46,245 nt of DNA from an uncultured Candidatus Nitrosopumilus sp. (GTDB taxonomy: Archaea; Thermoproteota; Nitrososphaeria; Nitrososphaerales; Nitrosopumilaceae): the NCBI GenBank assembly GCA_905479565.1, contig CAJQMY010000012.1:1-46245 (forward strand). The letters are read 5' to 3'. This document shows, piece after piece, positions 26,167 through 33,690 of this stretch. Below the pieces are notes generated by a model, which worked only from the letters and a program-made list of their open reading frames with translations, did not search any database and was not told the DNA's origin. Position 1 is the first letter of the stretch; each line of letters starts with the position of its first letter. Position numbers and translations under genes: made by a program.

Positions 26167-26697
26167 ATGAACAAACTGTTAGGAATTGCAATTGTAATAA
26201 CGGTTGTAGGTGTAGCAGCATTATTTGCATTATCACCATATTTTACAGAATCAACTATTGATGAAGCAATTCCAACGGATGCAATAATTCGATCAGAAGT
26301 AGAGAACAAAAACAATGTAGCGTCAGATCAAGATGATACTATGATGGAAGAAGAAATGATGAAATCTATTCCAATGTCATATGCAGGTTCATTTGTAGGA
26401 GTTGGTGATGGAGTTCATGATGCGCAAGGAAACGCATACACTATAGCATTAGAAGATACCAGTAATGTACTAAGATTAGAGAATTTTAAATCAACTAATG
26501 GTCCAGATTTGTATGTATATTTGTCAACTGATGAAAATGCATCAGACTTTGTCAATTTAGGAGCGCTAAAAGCAAGTAGTGGAAATCAGAATTATGAAAT
26601 TCCAGATAACACTGATTTGAACAAATACAACAAAGTTCTGATTTGGTGTAAAGCATTTGGTGTTTTATTTGGTAGTGCAGAAATATCCATTCAATAA
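26167..26697 (+). CDS. DM13-domain exported protein
   Basis: 176 residues from the ATG at 26167. The frame continues to a GTG at 26104, but the TATA-like box sits inside that extension. The N-terminal hydrophobic segment LGIAIVITVVGVAALFAL acts as signal or anchor. An acidic linker follows. The DM13 domain runs from SYAGSFVGVGDGVHDAQG through GPDLYVYLST to the conserved Cys in VLIWCKAFGVLFGSAEI. DM13 is proposed to take part in extracytoplasmic redox reactions. It is one of two genes here that share the 17-bp upstream motif. Confidence 0.85.
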   Translation: MNKLLGIAIVITVVGVAALFALSPYFTESTIDEAIPTDAIIRSEVENKNNVASDQDDTMMEEEMMKSIPMSYAGSFVGVGDGVHDAQGNAYTIALEDTSNVLRLENFKSTNGPDLYVYLSTDENASDFVNLGALKASSGNQNYEIPDNTDLNKYNKVLIWCKAFGVLFGSAEISIQ

Positions 26698-26752
26698 GAC
26701 TAAAAATATTCAAAAGCGATTTTTTATAACCAATACTAATTCTGAAAAATCA

Positions 26753-27145
26753 GTGTTAACTACAACAATTACCCTGTCGGTATTTTCATTTTCAAGTTTA
26801 ATTCCAAGAGGATTATTTTCCTTTTCAGGTACAGATGATTATCAATCAAACCTCAATCCCAGATTCAAAATGATACTTTGGTCAATCATTGCAGGCACAA
26901 GAGGAGGCATAAACAGAGCGAAAATCCTCAACCTAGTAAAGGATACTCCAATGAATGCAAACAAGATTTCCACAGTATTAAATTTAGATCACAAAACAGT
27001 AATTCATCATGTAGAAATTCTTGCAAAAAATGAGCTTGTAATAAAAGCTGAAAAAAATTATGGTGCAGAATATCAATTAACCCAAATTATGAAAGAAAAT
27101 CAAAATGTTTTAGAGGAGATTATGCTAAAAATTGGAACAAAGTAA
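26753..27145 (+). CDS. Winged-helix DNA-binding protein, module copy 2
   Basis: 131 residues from the GTG at 26753. The frame continues upstream into the DM13 gene, but TTTTTTATAACC near 26718-26729 gives a leaderless fit at 26753. After an N-terminal segment of about 38 residues of weak hydrophobic character comes the winged helix (MILWSIIAGTRGGINRAKIL, then NANKISTVLNLDHKTVIHHVEIL, then a wing). Paralogy to 2028 is plain. The extra N-terminus is absent from that copy. It is followed 27 nt later by a small membrane protein. Confidence 0.85.
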   Translation: MLTTTITLSVFSFSSLIPRGLFSFSGTDDYQSNLNPRFKMILWSIIAGTRGGINRAKILNLVKDTPMNANKISTVLNLDHKTVIHHVEILAKNELVIKAEKNYGAEYQLTQIMKENQNVLEEIMLKIGTK

Positions 27146-27172
27146 ATTAGTAAATCAGAGGAGCATATTACA

Positions 27173-27475
27173 TTGGTAGACTTTATGCTAGCAGCAGTTA
27201 TGTCTGCATTTCTTAACATTGGATTGTTACTAGTTGTAATTGTAACTTATGTTCAAAACATGAGAGTAATTAGATCATACTATACATCAGGTTTAGTACT
27301 AGTTACAGTATTACTAATGATTCAAAATATAGTTATTGTACTATTTTGGTCAACACTATACATGGATGATAAAACATTGATGATGTCAGCTGATATGATA
27401 TCACATTATTTGTTTGCAATTAATGTAATTCAAACAATTGGATTATCCGTTCTTGTTTGGATTACCAGAAGATAA
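27173..27475 (+). CDS. Small three-helix membrane protein, module copy 2
   Basis: 100 residues from a TTG start with GAGGAG about 10 nt upstream. Three transmembrane segments lie at about 6-27, 38-59 and 76-97. The pattern AFLNIGLLLVVIV matches ANMGILGVLIVIF of the copy at 2356. The conserved order regulator-then-membrane protein suggests a functional pair. No known family is recognised. Confidence 0.75.
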   Translation: MVDFMLAAVMSAFLNIGLLLVVIVTYVQNMRVIRSYYTSGLVLVTVLLMIQNIVIVLFWSTLYMDDKTLMMSADMISHYLFAINVIQTIGLSVLVWITRR

Positions 27476-27481
27476 TTTCAA

Positions 27482-27498
27482 AAAGATTGGGGTCTAAA
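27482..27498 (+). promoter_or_regulatory. 17-bp upstream motif, copy 2
   Basis: AAAGATTGGGGTCTAAA, identical to 26110-26126. It begins 59 nt before the ATG at 27541, upstream of a T-rich TATA-like element near 27519-27529. It starts 7 nt after the stop of the membrane-protein gene. Confidence 0.65.
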
Positions 27499-27540
27499 AT
27501 GGATAAACCCTTAAGGTGATTTTTTAAAATTACTAGTTTA

Positions 27541-28278
27541 ATGAAAACAAAAAAGACAAGTGTTTTTGCCATAACTACAATAGTTGCAATGTTAGCTGTT
27601 GTAAGTATAGCAGGAATACCTGAATCTAATGCGACAAAGTCACAGATGTATGAGGTTACTATAACAAACCTTACTCCTGGACAACCCCTCACACCACCAC
27701 TCTTGGTAACACATGCAGAAAATGCAGGATTTTTTACCCCGGGTGAAATGGCATCTGATGAGATTCAACAATTAGCCGAAAATGGCAATGCTGAATCCCT
27801 AATTGAAATGTTACAAGGAAAACCAGGTGTTTTGGATATTGTTCAAGGAACTACTCCATTAGTTCCAGCAAATGATCCGGGAGAAACAGGGTTAAATTAC
27901 TCAGAAACTTTTACAGTTTCTGCTGAAAGTAACATGAGATACTTGTCCTTTGCAAGTATGTTAGTTTGTACAAATGATGGTTTTGCAGGAATAGATTCGG
28001 TAAAACTTCCATTCTATAAACAAAAAACAGTTTACGCAATGGCGTATGACGCAAGAACTGAAATGAATACAGAAGACTTTGCAGATATTGTTCCTCCTTG
28101 CCAAGGTGCAATCGGTGTCTCTTCAGATGATGAAGGAACTGGTGCAAGTAATGATATAATTTCAGAAGACGGAATAGTCATCTTACATCCAGGAATTATG
28201 GGAGGAAATGATTTACTTGAAAGTGTTCATACATGGGGTAACCCAGTTGTCAAAATTGACATTGTACGAATAAAATAA
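27541..28278 (+). CDS. Exported spondin-domain protein
   Basis: 245 residues. A signal peptide (about 1-32, ending ESNA) leads into a spondin_N-like domain: YEVTITNLTPGQPLTPPLLVTHAENAGFFTPG, later SNMRYLSFASMLVCTNDGFAGIDSV and AYDARTEMNTED. Such domains occur in extracellular matrix proteins of animals and in many microbial exported proteins of unknown role. The gene carries the 17-bp upstream motif also found before the DM13 gene. Confidence 0.88.
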   Translation: MKTKKTSVFAITTIVAMLAVVSIAGIPESNATKSQMYEVTITNLTPGQPLTPPLLVTHAENAGFFTPGEMASDEIQQLAENGNAESLIEMLQGKPGVLDIVQGTTPLVPANDPGETGLNYSETFTVSAESNMRYLSFASMLVCTNDGFAGIDSVKLPFYKQKTVYAMAYDARTEMNTEDFADIVPPCQGAIGVSSDDEGTGASNDIISEDGIVILHPGIMGGNDLLESVHTWGNPVVKIDIVRIK

Positions 28279-28280
28279 TC

Positions 28281-28311
28281 TCCAACGAAAGTTGGAATTT
28301 TTTATTTTTTT
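28281..28311 (+). terminator. Hairpin and T-run terminator
   Basis: TCCAAC-GAAA-GTTGGA (28281-28296) forms a 6-bp stem with a GAAA tetraloop, followed by a T-rich run to 28311. It lies just after the spondin-gene stop, between convergent genes. Hairpins are not required for archaeal termination, but the T-run fits. Confidence 0.65.
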
Positions 28312-29260
28312 ATGGTTTTAAAAATACTTTCAATGTATCGGGTTTTTTTGCATATTCAATAGCTTCTGAGAATTTCTCCAAAAGATAAGTAGAGTCAATC
28401 ATAGAATCAACTGAAATAGTTCTTGAAGATAATGCATCAATTGCAGGTTTGAATAATCCACAACGAGAGCCAACTAAAGTAATCTCATTGACTACAGTGG
28501 GAGTCAAGTCAAGATTCTCTTTTGACGCAATAGTTGATTTTAAGACTACAGTTCCACGAGGTTTTATCAATTTCATAGTGTCTGTAAATCCAGAATTACT
28601 TCCAGTAGCTTCTACTACTAAATCAAAAGATTGTTCATCTGAAGACTCTATGCCGATTTTTATTTTGACTCCAATGTTTATCAAACTCTCAAGTTTACTT
28701 TTGTGTCTTCCAAAACATGTAATGTTTGGGCACGTTAGTTTCAAAACTTGAATAATTAATTGAGCTAATCGTCCATCACCAACCACAGCTACACTCCATT
28801 GTGGTTGTAATGCTACCTGCTCTTTAATCTCAAATGCAGCAGCTAATGGTTCAACAAATACTGCCTGCTCATCTGTCATACTATCAGGAATCACATGTAG
28901 ATTTTTTTCAGGTAGTGAAAGATATTCTGCAAATGCACCATCTCGTTTTAAAATTCCAAGAACTGTTCTATTAGGACAATGTCTATCCAATCCCTTGTCA
29001 CAAAAATCACATGTGCCACATCCAGCATTAATCTCACCTACAACTCGTTTACCAATCAATTCAGAATTTTCAGATTTTTCTACAGTTCCTACAAACTCAT
29101 GGCCTAAAATTCCATTATACGCCATGTATCCATCTAAAATTTCCAAATCTGTTCCACAAATTCCAGCTAAACTGACTCTAACTAGTACCTCACCAGATTT
29201 TGGATCAGGATAGGACTCATCATAGTTCATGTTTTTTCCATCAAAACATATAGCCTTCAT
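28310..29260 (-). CDS. Zinc-dependent medium-chain dehydrogenase
   Basis: 316 residues from the ATG at 29260 (MKAICFDGKN). The frame extends 96 codons upstream but overlaps the VOC gene. Catalytic zinc ligands are Cys in GICGTDLE, then GHE. The structural zinc site is CGTCDFCDKGLDRHC. The nucleotide-binding loop is VAVVGDGRLAQLI. It belongs to the threonine/glucose-dehydrogenase-like MDR group and oxidises an alcohol or sugar with NAD(P). The substrate is unknown. Confidence 0.87.
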   Translation of the reverse strand: MKAICFDGKNMNYDESYPDPKSGEVLVRVSLAGICGTDLEILDGYMAYNGILGHEFVGTVEKSENSELIGKRVVGEINAGCGTCDFCDKGLDRHCPNRTVLGILKRDGAFAEYLSLPEKNLHVIPDSMTDEQAVFVEPLAAAFEIKEQVALQPQWSVAVVGDGRLAQLIIQVLKLTCPNITCFGRHKSKLESLINIGVKIKIGIESSDEQSFDLVVEATGSNSGFTDTMKLIKPRGTVVLKSTIASKENLDLTPTVVNEITLVGSRCGLFKPAIDALSSRTISVDSMIDSTYLLEKFSEAIEYAKKPDTLKVFLKP

Positions 29261-29352
29261 GAGAATTGTAATACAGTATTCTAATTTTAAAATATTGAAA
29301 TGTTCAAAAGTAAAAAGATCCTTTTTAAATAATTTAGTTTTATGAAAAATAT

Positions 29353-29718
29353 ATGCCAAGAATTTCATGGTTTGATGTTCCAGTAGATAATCCAGAAAGA
29401 GCACAAAAATTCTATAGTGATGTATTTGATTGGAAGTTTGAAAAATGGGATGGACCAATGGATTATTGGATGGCAAAAACTGGAACTGAGGAACCGGGAA
29501 TTGATGGAGGAATGTCAAAAAGAATGCCAGGACAAATGGGAATGACAAATACCATTACTGTTCCATCAGTGGATGAATTTGCAAAGAAAATTACCGAAAA
29601 TGGAGGACATTTACTTCTTCCAAAAATGGCAATTCTAAAAGTAGGATGGTTTGCTCAATGCACAGATACTGAAGGAAATATGTTTGGCATCATAGAAATG
29701 GATGAGAAAGCAGAGTAA
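29353..29718 (+). CDS. VOC (glyoxalase/dioxygenase-fold) protein
   Basis: 121 residues. FDVPVDNPERAQKFYSDVFDWKFEKW is the classic first half of a VOC module. The second half ends FAQCTDTEGNMFGIIEMDE. Family members include glyoxalases and antibiotic-resistance proteins; no specific role can be assigned. CTTTTTAAATAAT about 25-30 nt upstream fits a leaderless start. Confidence 0.87.
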   Translation: MPRISWFDVPVDNPERAQKFYSDVFDWKFEKWDGPMDYWMAKTGTEEPGIDGGMSKRMPGQMGMTNTITVPSVDEFAKKITENGGHLLLPKMAILKVGWFAQCTDTEGNMFGIIEMDEKAE

Positions 29719-29759
29719 TACCACCTAAATTAATAATCAGAAAAATTACAAATTTTCAA

Positions 29760-30176
29760 TTGAGTTACAAGTTTTTAGATCATGCAACTGATGCCATTAT
29801 AGAGGTTACAGCTAAAGATCTAAAAGAAGCATTTGCAGTAGCAGCAAATGCAGAAATTAATCTAACATTAGATCAAGATAAAGTAGAAGAAAAAGAAGAA
29901 AAAGAATTCTCTGCCAATGGAAAAGATTTACGTTATCTTTTGTTTAATTGGCTAGAAGAAATACCATTTGTACTAATTACCGAAGGATTTGCAATAAAGA
30001 GATTAGAGTTTGAGATTGAAGAAAATGATGGTTATAGGATTAATGCAAAAGCATTTGGTGAGACATTAGATATCAAAAAACATAATTTCAAAGTAGAGAT
30101 CAAAGCTCCTACATTTTATGATATGGAAATAAGACAAGATAACGGCATTTACATGAGATTTTTGCTTGATTTGTAA
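29760..30176 (+). CDS. Archease
   Basis: 138 residues from a TTG start. The archease signature is YKFLDHATDAIIEVTAKDLKEAF, with LRYLLFNWLEEI, KAFGE and a C-terminus ending in MRFLLDL. Archease activates the RNA ligase RtcB in tRNA splicing and repair. Confidence 0.95.
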   Translation: MSYKFLDHATDAIIEVTAKDLKEAFAVAANAEINLTLDQDKVEEKEEKEFSANGKDLRYLLFNWLEEIPFVLITEGFAIKRLEFEIEENDGYRINAKAFGETLDIKKHNFKVEIKAPTFYDMEIRQDNGIYMRFLLDL

Positions 30177-30254
30177 AGTTTGTGAATATTTCTTTGCAAT
30201 TTCCTAGAAGAAATTATACGTATTTTTTAAAAGGGTGTTACTTGATGATTCAAC

Positions 30255-31241
30255 ATGTTAACTAGACTAGCAATATTGATAGTTTTTGGAATTTCACTTG
30301 TTATTATTACTCCTGCCTATGCAGATGTTGAATCTATATCTCTTGGAAAAGCATTTTACATAGATGATGAAAAGATTGAATTTGTCGGAACTGAAGAAGA
30401 TGGAAATCAACAAGTTTCAGTAGTTATCAAAAGAGGTAGCAGCACAATAACAATGTTGGGAGATCCTTCATCAGATAAAGATGGAGCCTTTTCTACAATT
30501 CCCAGACCAGTAGATGATATTTTTAGATCTACTGGAGAATATGAAGCAATTGCATTTACATCAACTCAAAAAGTTACAGATGGAATGGTATTAAAATTAG
30601 AATATGACGGAGTACGAGTTTCAGAAATTACAGATTTTGTTTTATCTTTAAAATCAATTCAAGATTATACAACTGAAATAGAAAAAACCATTACATTTAC
30701 AGCAAGTATTACTGACAATTCCGTTAAAGATGTAGTTTTTAGTTTAGATAATGAACCATCTGGAGCTACAATTGATTCAGAATCTGGAAAATTTGTTTGG
30801 ACACCATCAAAATCACAGGGAAATATACAAGATGTATATTACAATTTTGACGTTATTGCAACTAAAGGATCTCAAAAAGATAAAGAAGAAATCACAATTA
30901 TTGTAAAACAAGCATATGTTGAGCCAACCAAAATATCAGAACCAATCAAAGAACCAGAACCAACTACAACAGGATCAAAAGATTTAGGAGTGGCATCCTT
31001 TGTAGATGAGACAAAAGATCCGCAAAGCTATGTTGACAGATATACCAATGAAGCTAGCTACAAGAAATGGTTTGATGATAACTTTGCTGAATATGATTCG
31101 ATTTACCAAGCAGTGGGACTAGAAGAGCCAAAGATAGAAGAGAAAAAATTTGGCATCTGTGGTCCTGGAACAAAACTAATTGATGGAATATGTACAATTG
31201 TAGATAGACCATCAGTAAAGCCTTGGTGGCAATTCTGGTAA
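30255..31241 (+). CDS. Secreted protein with Ig-like domain
   Basis: 328 residues. A signal peptide (about 1-24, ending AYAD) is followed by a beta-rich region. An Ig-like putative domain follows at about 130-215 (ITFTASITDNSV, then GATIDSESGKFVWTPSK). A Pro/Glu/Thr linker leads to a thaumarchaeal-type segment, TKDPQSYVDRYTNEASYKKW. The C-terminus carries two cysteines (FGICGPGTKLIDGICTI) and the aromatic ending PWWQFW. It is probably extracellular. A TATA-like TTTTTTAAAAGG lies about 30 nt upstream. Confidence 0.75.
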   Translation: MLTRLAILIVFGISLVIITPAYADVESISLGKAFYIDDEKIEFVGTEEDGNQQVSVVIKRGSSTITMLGDPSSDKDGAFSTIPRPVDDIFRSTGEYEAIAFTSTQKVTDGMVLKLEYDGVRVSEITDFVLSLKSIQDYTTEIEKTITFTASITDNSVKDVVFSLDNEPSGATIDSESGKFVWTPSKSQGNIQDVYYNFDVIATKGSQKDKEEITIIVKQAYVEPTKISEPIKEPEPTTTGSKDLGVASFVDETKDPQSYVDRYTNEASYKKWFDDNFAEYDSIYQAVGLEEPKIEEKKFGICGPGTKLIDGICTIVDRPSVKPWWQFW

Positions 31242-31288
31242 AAAATAAAAGCTAAGTTTTAATCACAATACTTTTTTCATAAAGATTA

Positions 31289-31435
31289 ATGGGCAAGCTA
31301 GGAAGAAATCTTAGAATTTGCGGAGAATGTGGAATTGCATATACTTCTGTTAGTTTTACTAAATATATTGATCAATGTCCAATTTGTAAATCTAGAAGAT
31401 ATAAAGCAATACCAGTCAAATTAGATGAAGATTAA
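31289..31435 (+). CDS. 48-residue zinc-ribbon protein
   Basis: A small frame from an ATG at 31289 encodes MGKLGRNLRICGECGIAY and then QCPICKSRRY. The two CxxC knuckles are 15 residues apart, and the composition is basic. The size and pattern suit a rubredoxin-like or RNA/protein-binding zinc ribbon. It lies 47 nt after the secreted protein and 44 nt before a thioredoxin on the same strand. Confidence 0.75.
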   Translation: MGKLGRNLRICGECGIAYTSVSFTKYIDQCPICKSRRYKAIPVKLDED

Positions 31436-31479
31436 CTTTTCAACATAGATATTTTAGTAGTACAGATTTTTGATACACA

Positions 31480-31881
31480 TTGTCTGAAGACCCAGAGATT
31501 GCAAAAATAATGCAAAAAAAAATGAAAGAGATGCTCAAACCAAAACCAGAGCCCAAGATTGAGCCTGGAATCATAGATTTGAATAACTCTAATTTTGATC
31601 AAATAATATCAGCGGAGAATCCAACTCTAGTAGATTTTTGGGCAGAATGGTGCGGCCCTTGCAAATCAATGCATCCAATATTTGAGAGTCTTTCAAAGAA
31701 ATATCCAAATGTAAAATTTGCGAGAGTTAACGTCGATCAAAATCAAAATATCTCAATGAAATATGAAGTACAGTCAATTCCCACATTTATCATGTTCAAG
31801 TCAGGACAAATTATAGATAAAATGATGGGAGCAGTAGGAGCACCAGGAATTCACATGATTTGTAAAAAACACTCTAACTGA
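31480..31881 (+). CDS. Thioredoxin with N-terminal extension
   Basis: 133 residues from a TTG start. A charged Lys/Pro-rich extension of about 35 residues precedes the thioredoxin fold. The active site is W57-C-G-P-C61 in LVDFWAEWCGPCKSM, and the cis-Pro lies in QSIPTFIMF. The C-terminus, GAPGIHMICKKHSN, is unusual. In the preceding A-run, one extra base would give the more usual ending ICKKTL. It is likely a cytoplasmic disulfide reductase. Confidence 0.9.
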   Translation: MSEDPEIAKIMQKKMKEMLKPKPEPKIEPGIIDLNNSNFDQIISAENPTLVDFWAEWCGPCKSMHPIFESLSKKYPNVKFARVNVDQNQNISMKYEVQSIPTFIMFKSGQIIDKMMGAVGAPGIHMICKKHSN

Positions 31882-31883
31882 AT

Positions 31884-32078
31884 ATGAAAATAATTGGAAC
31901 TTAAGACCAACAACGATTAGTTGTTTGGTGAAAGATCCAACTGAATATGATAATGTAAATTTTGTATTTAGATTATGCTGATGAATTCTACGTGTTGGTT
32001 ATATGCAAAAGACAGTTTGATCCGAATTATGAGAAAATTAGTCATATTGGTGTTCATATAATGAATAATTTTTTTTGA
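31884..32078 (+). pseudogene. Decayed small gene, copy B
   Basis: From an ATG at 31884 the sequence aligns collinearly with 11350 onwards. Shared blocks are GAACTTAAGA, AGATCCAA, GTATTTAGAT and CTGATGA, with nearly equal spacings. Coding-like pieces occur in different frames (VKDPTEYDNVNFV, then YLDYADEFYVLVI), so several frameshifts have accumulated. The zinc-finger tail seen in copy A was not found here. Confidence 0.4.
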
Positions 32079-32548
32079 TGAAATAATAAGTAATTCATAA
32101 CATGATGTTGGTAGATTTTATTTCTTGAAGAAAAGAATTGTTGTTTTGGAGAATGAATAGATTATCAAGACATGATAATTTAAGAATAGATAAATGTAAT
32201 TGCTAATATAGTGAATTTATTGAAAAATGTAATCTTTAATGAAATGTAATTTGTATATTCATTTGTTTAGAATTGAAAATGAAATGGGAAACGAGGTGTA
32301 GTGGAAAACTAGACGAATTTTGAATACTATCTTTTTCGTGTTTTCCTATTTCTATCTGTCCACTTCCTCAAAGTTTTTTCTCTGAATTTCAGCAGGTATG
32401 ATAGTCCTAGTCAAGTAAAGTCAGCTAAAATAAAATTTAAAGAGTACTGGACTAATTTTTAAAATTTATTTAAAAATACGATATAATATATACAAATTTT
32501 CATGATCTAACTGATCTGATTTATTATTAATTATTGCCTAGTTATATT
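32079..32548. other. Gene-poor AT-rich stretch
   Basis: I see no gene with coding character. A strong TATA-like CGATATAATATATAC at about 32479-32493 points right. It could drive a transcript beginning near 32515 that covers the inverted repeat at 32549-32655. Confidence 0.35.
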
Positions 32549-32655
32549 GAAGACAGAATATTGGGATATTTGAGCACAATGTCCTATGTCGTGTTACATG
32601 TCAATGCATACTGCTTGGCATTGTAAAGGATAACCAGTAGAAAACTTCTGTCTTC
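32549..32655. repeat. 10-bp inverted repeat, possible structured RNA or terminator
   Basis: GAAGACAGAA at 32549-32558 is perfectly complementary to TTCTGTCTTC at 32646-32655. Inside is a second stem, CAATGC with GCATTG around a 10-nt loop (about 32602-32623). A T-rich stretch follows on the + strand (after 32655). The right arm ends at the stop codon of the minus-strand uracil-DNA glycosylase gene. It could be a small RNA on the + strand or a 3' structure of the glycosylase mRNA. Confidence 0.4.
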
Positions 32656-33338
32656 TATTTTGTTAATTTTTTTGCTTTGGCAAATACGGAAGACCATTGA
32701 CTCCAGATTAGTCTGCCTGTCTGTGTGTTTTGTTTTGATGGATGATAAGATGTTAGAATTTTGAATCCATCATATGTGAACAATTTGTTATGCCCAAACT
32801 TTTCTGGTTTTACATTGTATAATTTACAAGTAGCATCATATGCTATTTTTCCAAGACAGAGAATAGTTGTAATGTGTGTTAGAATTTCTTTTTCTTGTTT
32901 TAAATAATTAAAACATGTATTCATTTCTTCACGTGTTGGTTTGTTTTGTGGTGGTGCACATCTGACTGCAGCTGTAATGTATGCATTATGTAAAATTAAT
33001 CCATCATCTACAGTTTGACTGGTAGGAATTGATGCAAATCCATATTTGTGCATTACTTTGAATAACCAATCACCTGATGAATCTCCAGTAAACATTCTTC
33101 CTGTCCTATTTCCACCATGAGCTGCTGGTGCTAATCCGACAATTAGCAATTTTGCATTAATATCCCCAAATCCTGATAGTGGTTTGCCATAATATTTCTC
33201 TTTTTTGAATCTTCTTACCTTATTTTTTGCAATATCCCTAATGTATTGAGATAATCTTGGACACTTTTTGCAGCTAGTAATTTTTTTGTTTAGAGATTCA
33301 ATTGATTTTAAACTAGAATTATTTGTCATAAAACCCAT
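32655..33338 (-). CDS. Uracil-DNA glycosylase, family 5 (UDGb type)
   Basis: 227 residues from the ATG at 33338. [4Fe-4S] ligands are C23 and C26 (SCKKCPRL) and later cysteines in AVRCAPP and TCFNYL. The catalytic-site motif GLAPAAHGGNRTGRMFTGD lacks the usual polar base-activating Asp/Asn, which is characteristic of family 5. The second motif is SYHPSKQNTQTGRL. It removes uracil and other deaminated bases from DNA. Its start overlaps the stop of the upstream gene (TGATG). Confidence 0.93.
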   Translation of the reverse strand: MGFMTNNSSLKSIESLNKKITSCKKCPRLSQYIRDIAKNKVRRFKKEKYYGKPLSGFGDINAKLLIVGLAPAAHGGNRTGRMFTGDSSGDWLFKVMHKYGFASIPTSQTVDDGLILHNAYITAAVRCAPPQNKPTREEMNTCFNYLKQEKEILTHITTILCLGKIAYDATCKLYNVKPEKFGHNKLFTYDGFKILTSYHPSKQNTQTGRLIWSQWSSVFAKAKKLTK

Positions 33339-33664
33339 CAAACAAGTTTTTTTAAAATACTAAATGCAGCACTATGTCTTTCAGGAGTGATCCATAATCT
33401 TTTGTATATTTTGTAATCCGTTTCTAAAACAATTGCTTTGTTTTTTGTTGGTCTTGTAGCATCAAAATGAAACCAATCTCTAAAATTATTTGTGCCTGAT
33501 ATTCGTAATTGTCCTGAAAATAATCCTATTTTTTTCTCTGAAATTTTTTTGATGTGGGAAATTGCTACATCTTTTTTACCCCACGGTAATACCCATGATT
33601 TGAATCGTATTTTATCCTCAAAAATTAAAAAATGTTTGTCGCTATACAGAGGAATTTTAGTCAT
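33338..33664 (-). CDS. Small hypothetical protein, PH-like strand pattern
   Basis: 108 residues, soluble, with alternating strands (KHFLIFEDKIRFKSWVLPWGKK, then GQLRISGTNNFRDWFHFDA) and a C-terminal helix (SAAFSILKKL). The pattern recalls bacterial PH-like domains, but this is not secure. Translational overlap with the uracil-DNA glycosylase suggests co-expression. Confidence 0.65.
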   Translation of the reverse strand: MTKIPLYSDKHFLIFEDKIRFKSWVLPWGKKDVAISHIKKISEKKIGLFSGQLRISGTNNFRDWFHFDATRPTKNKAIVLETDYKIYKRLWITPERHSAAFSILKKLV

Positions 33665-33690
33665 GTTTCAATAATCTTCCATTCAATATG

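Noticed and set aside
26657-26752. Upstream extension of the second winged-helix gene
   Set aside because: It overlaps the 3' end of the DM13 gene and contains the likely TATA box.
29261-29548. 96-codon N-terminal extension of the MDR dehydrogenase
   Set aside because: It runs antisense into the VOC gene and is Phe/Leu-rich without a domain. MKAICFDGKN at 29260 is the typical family start.
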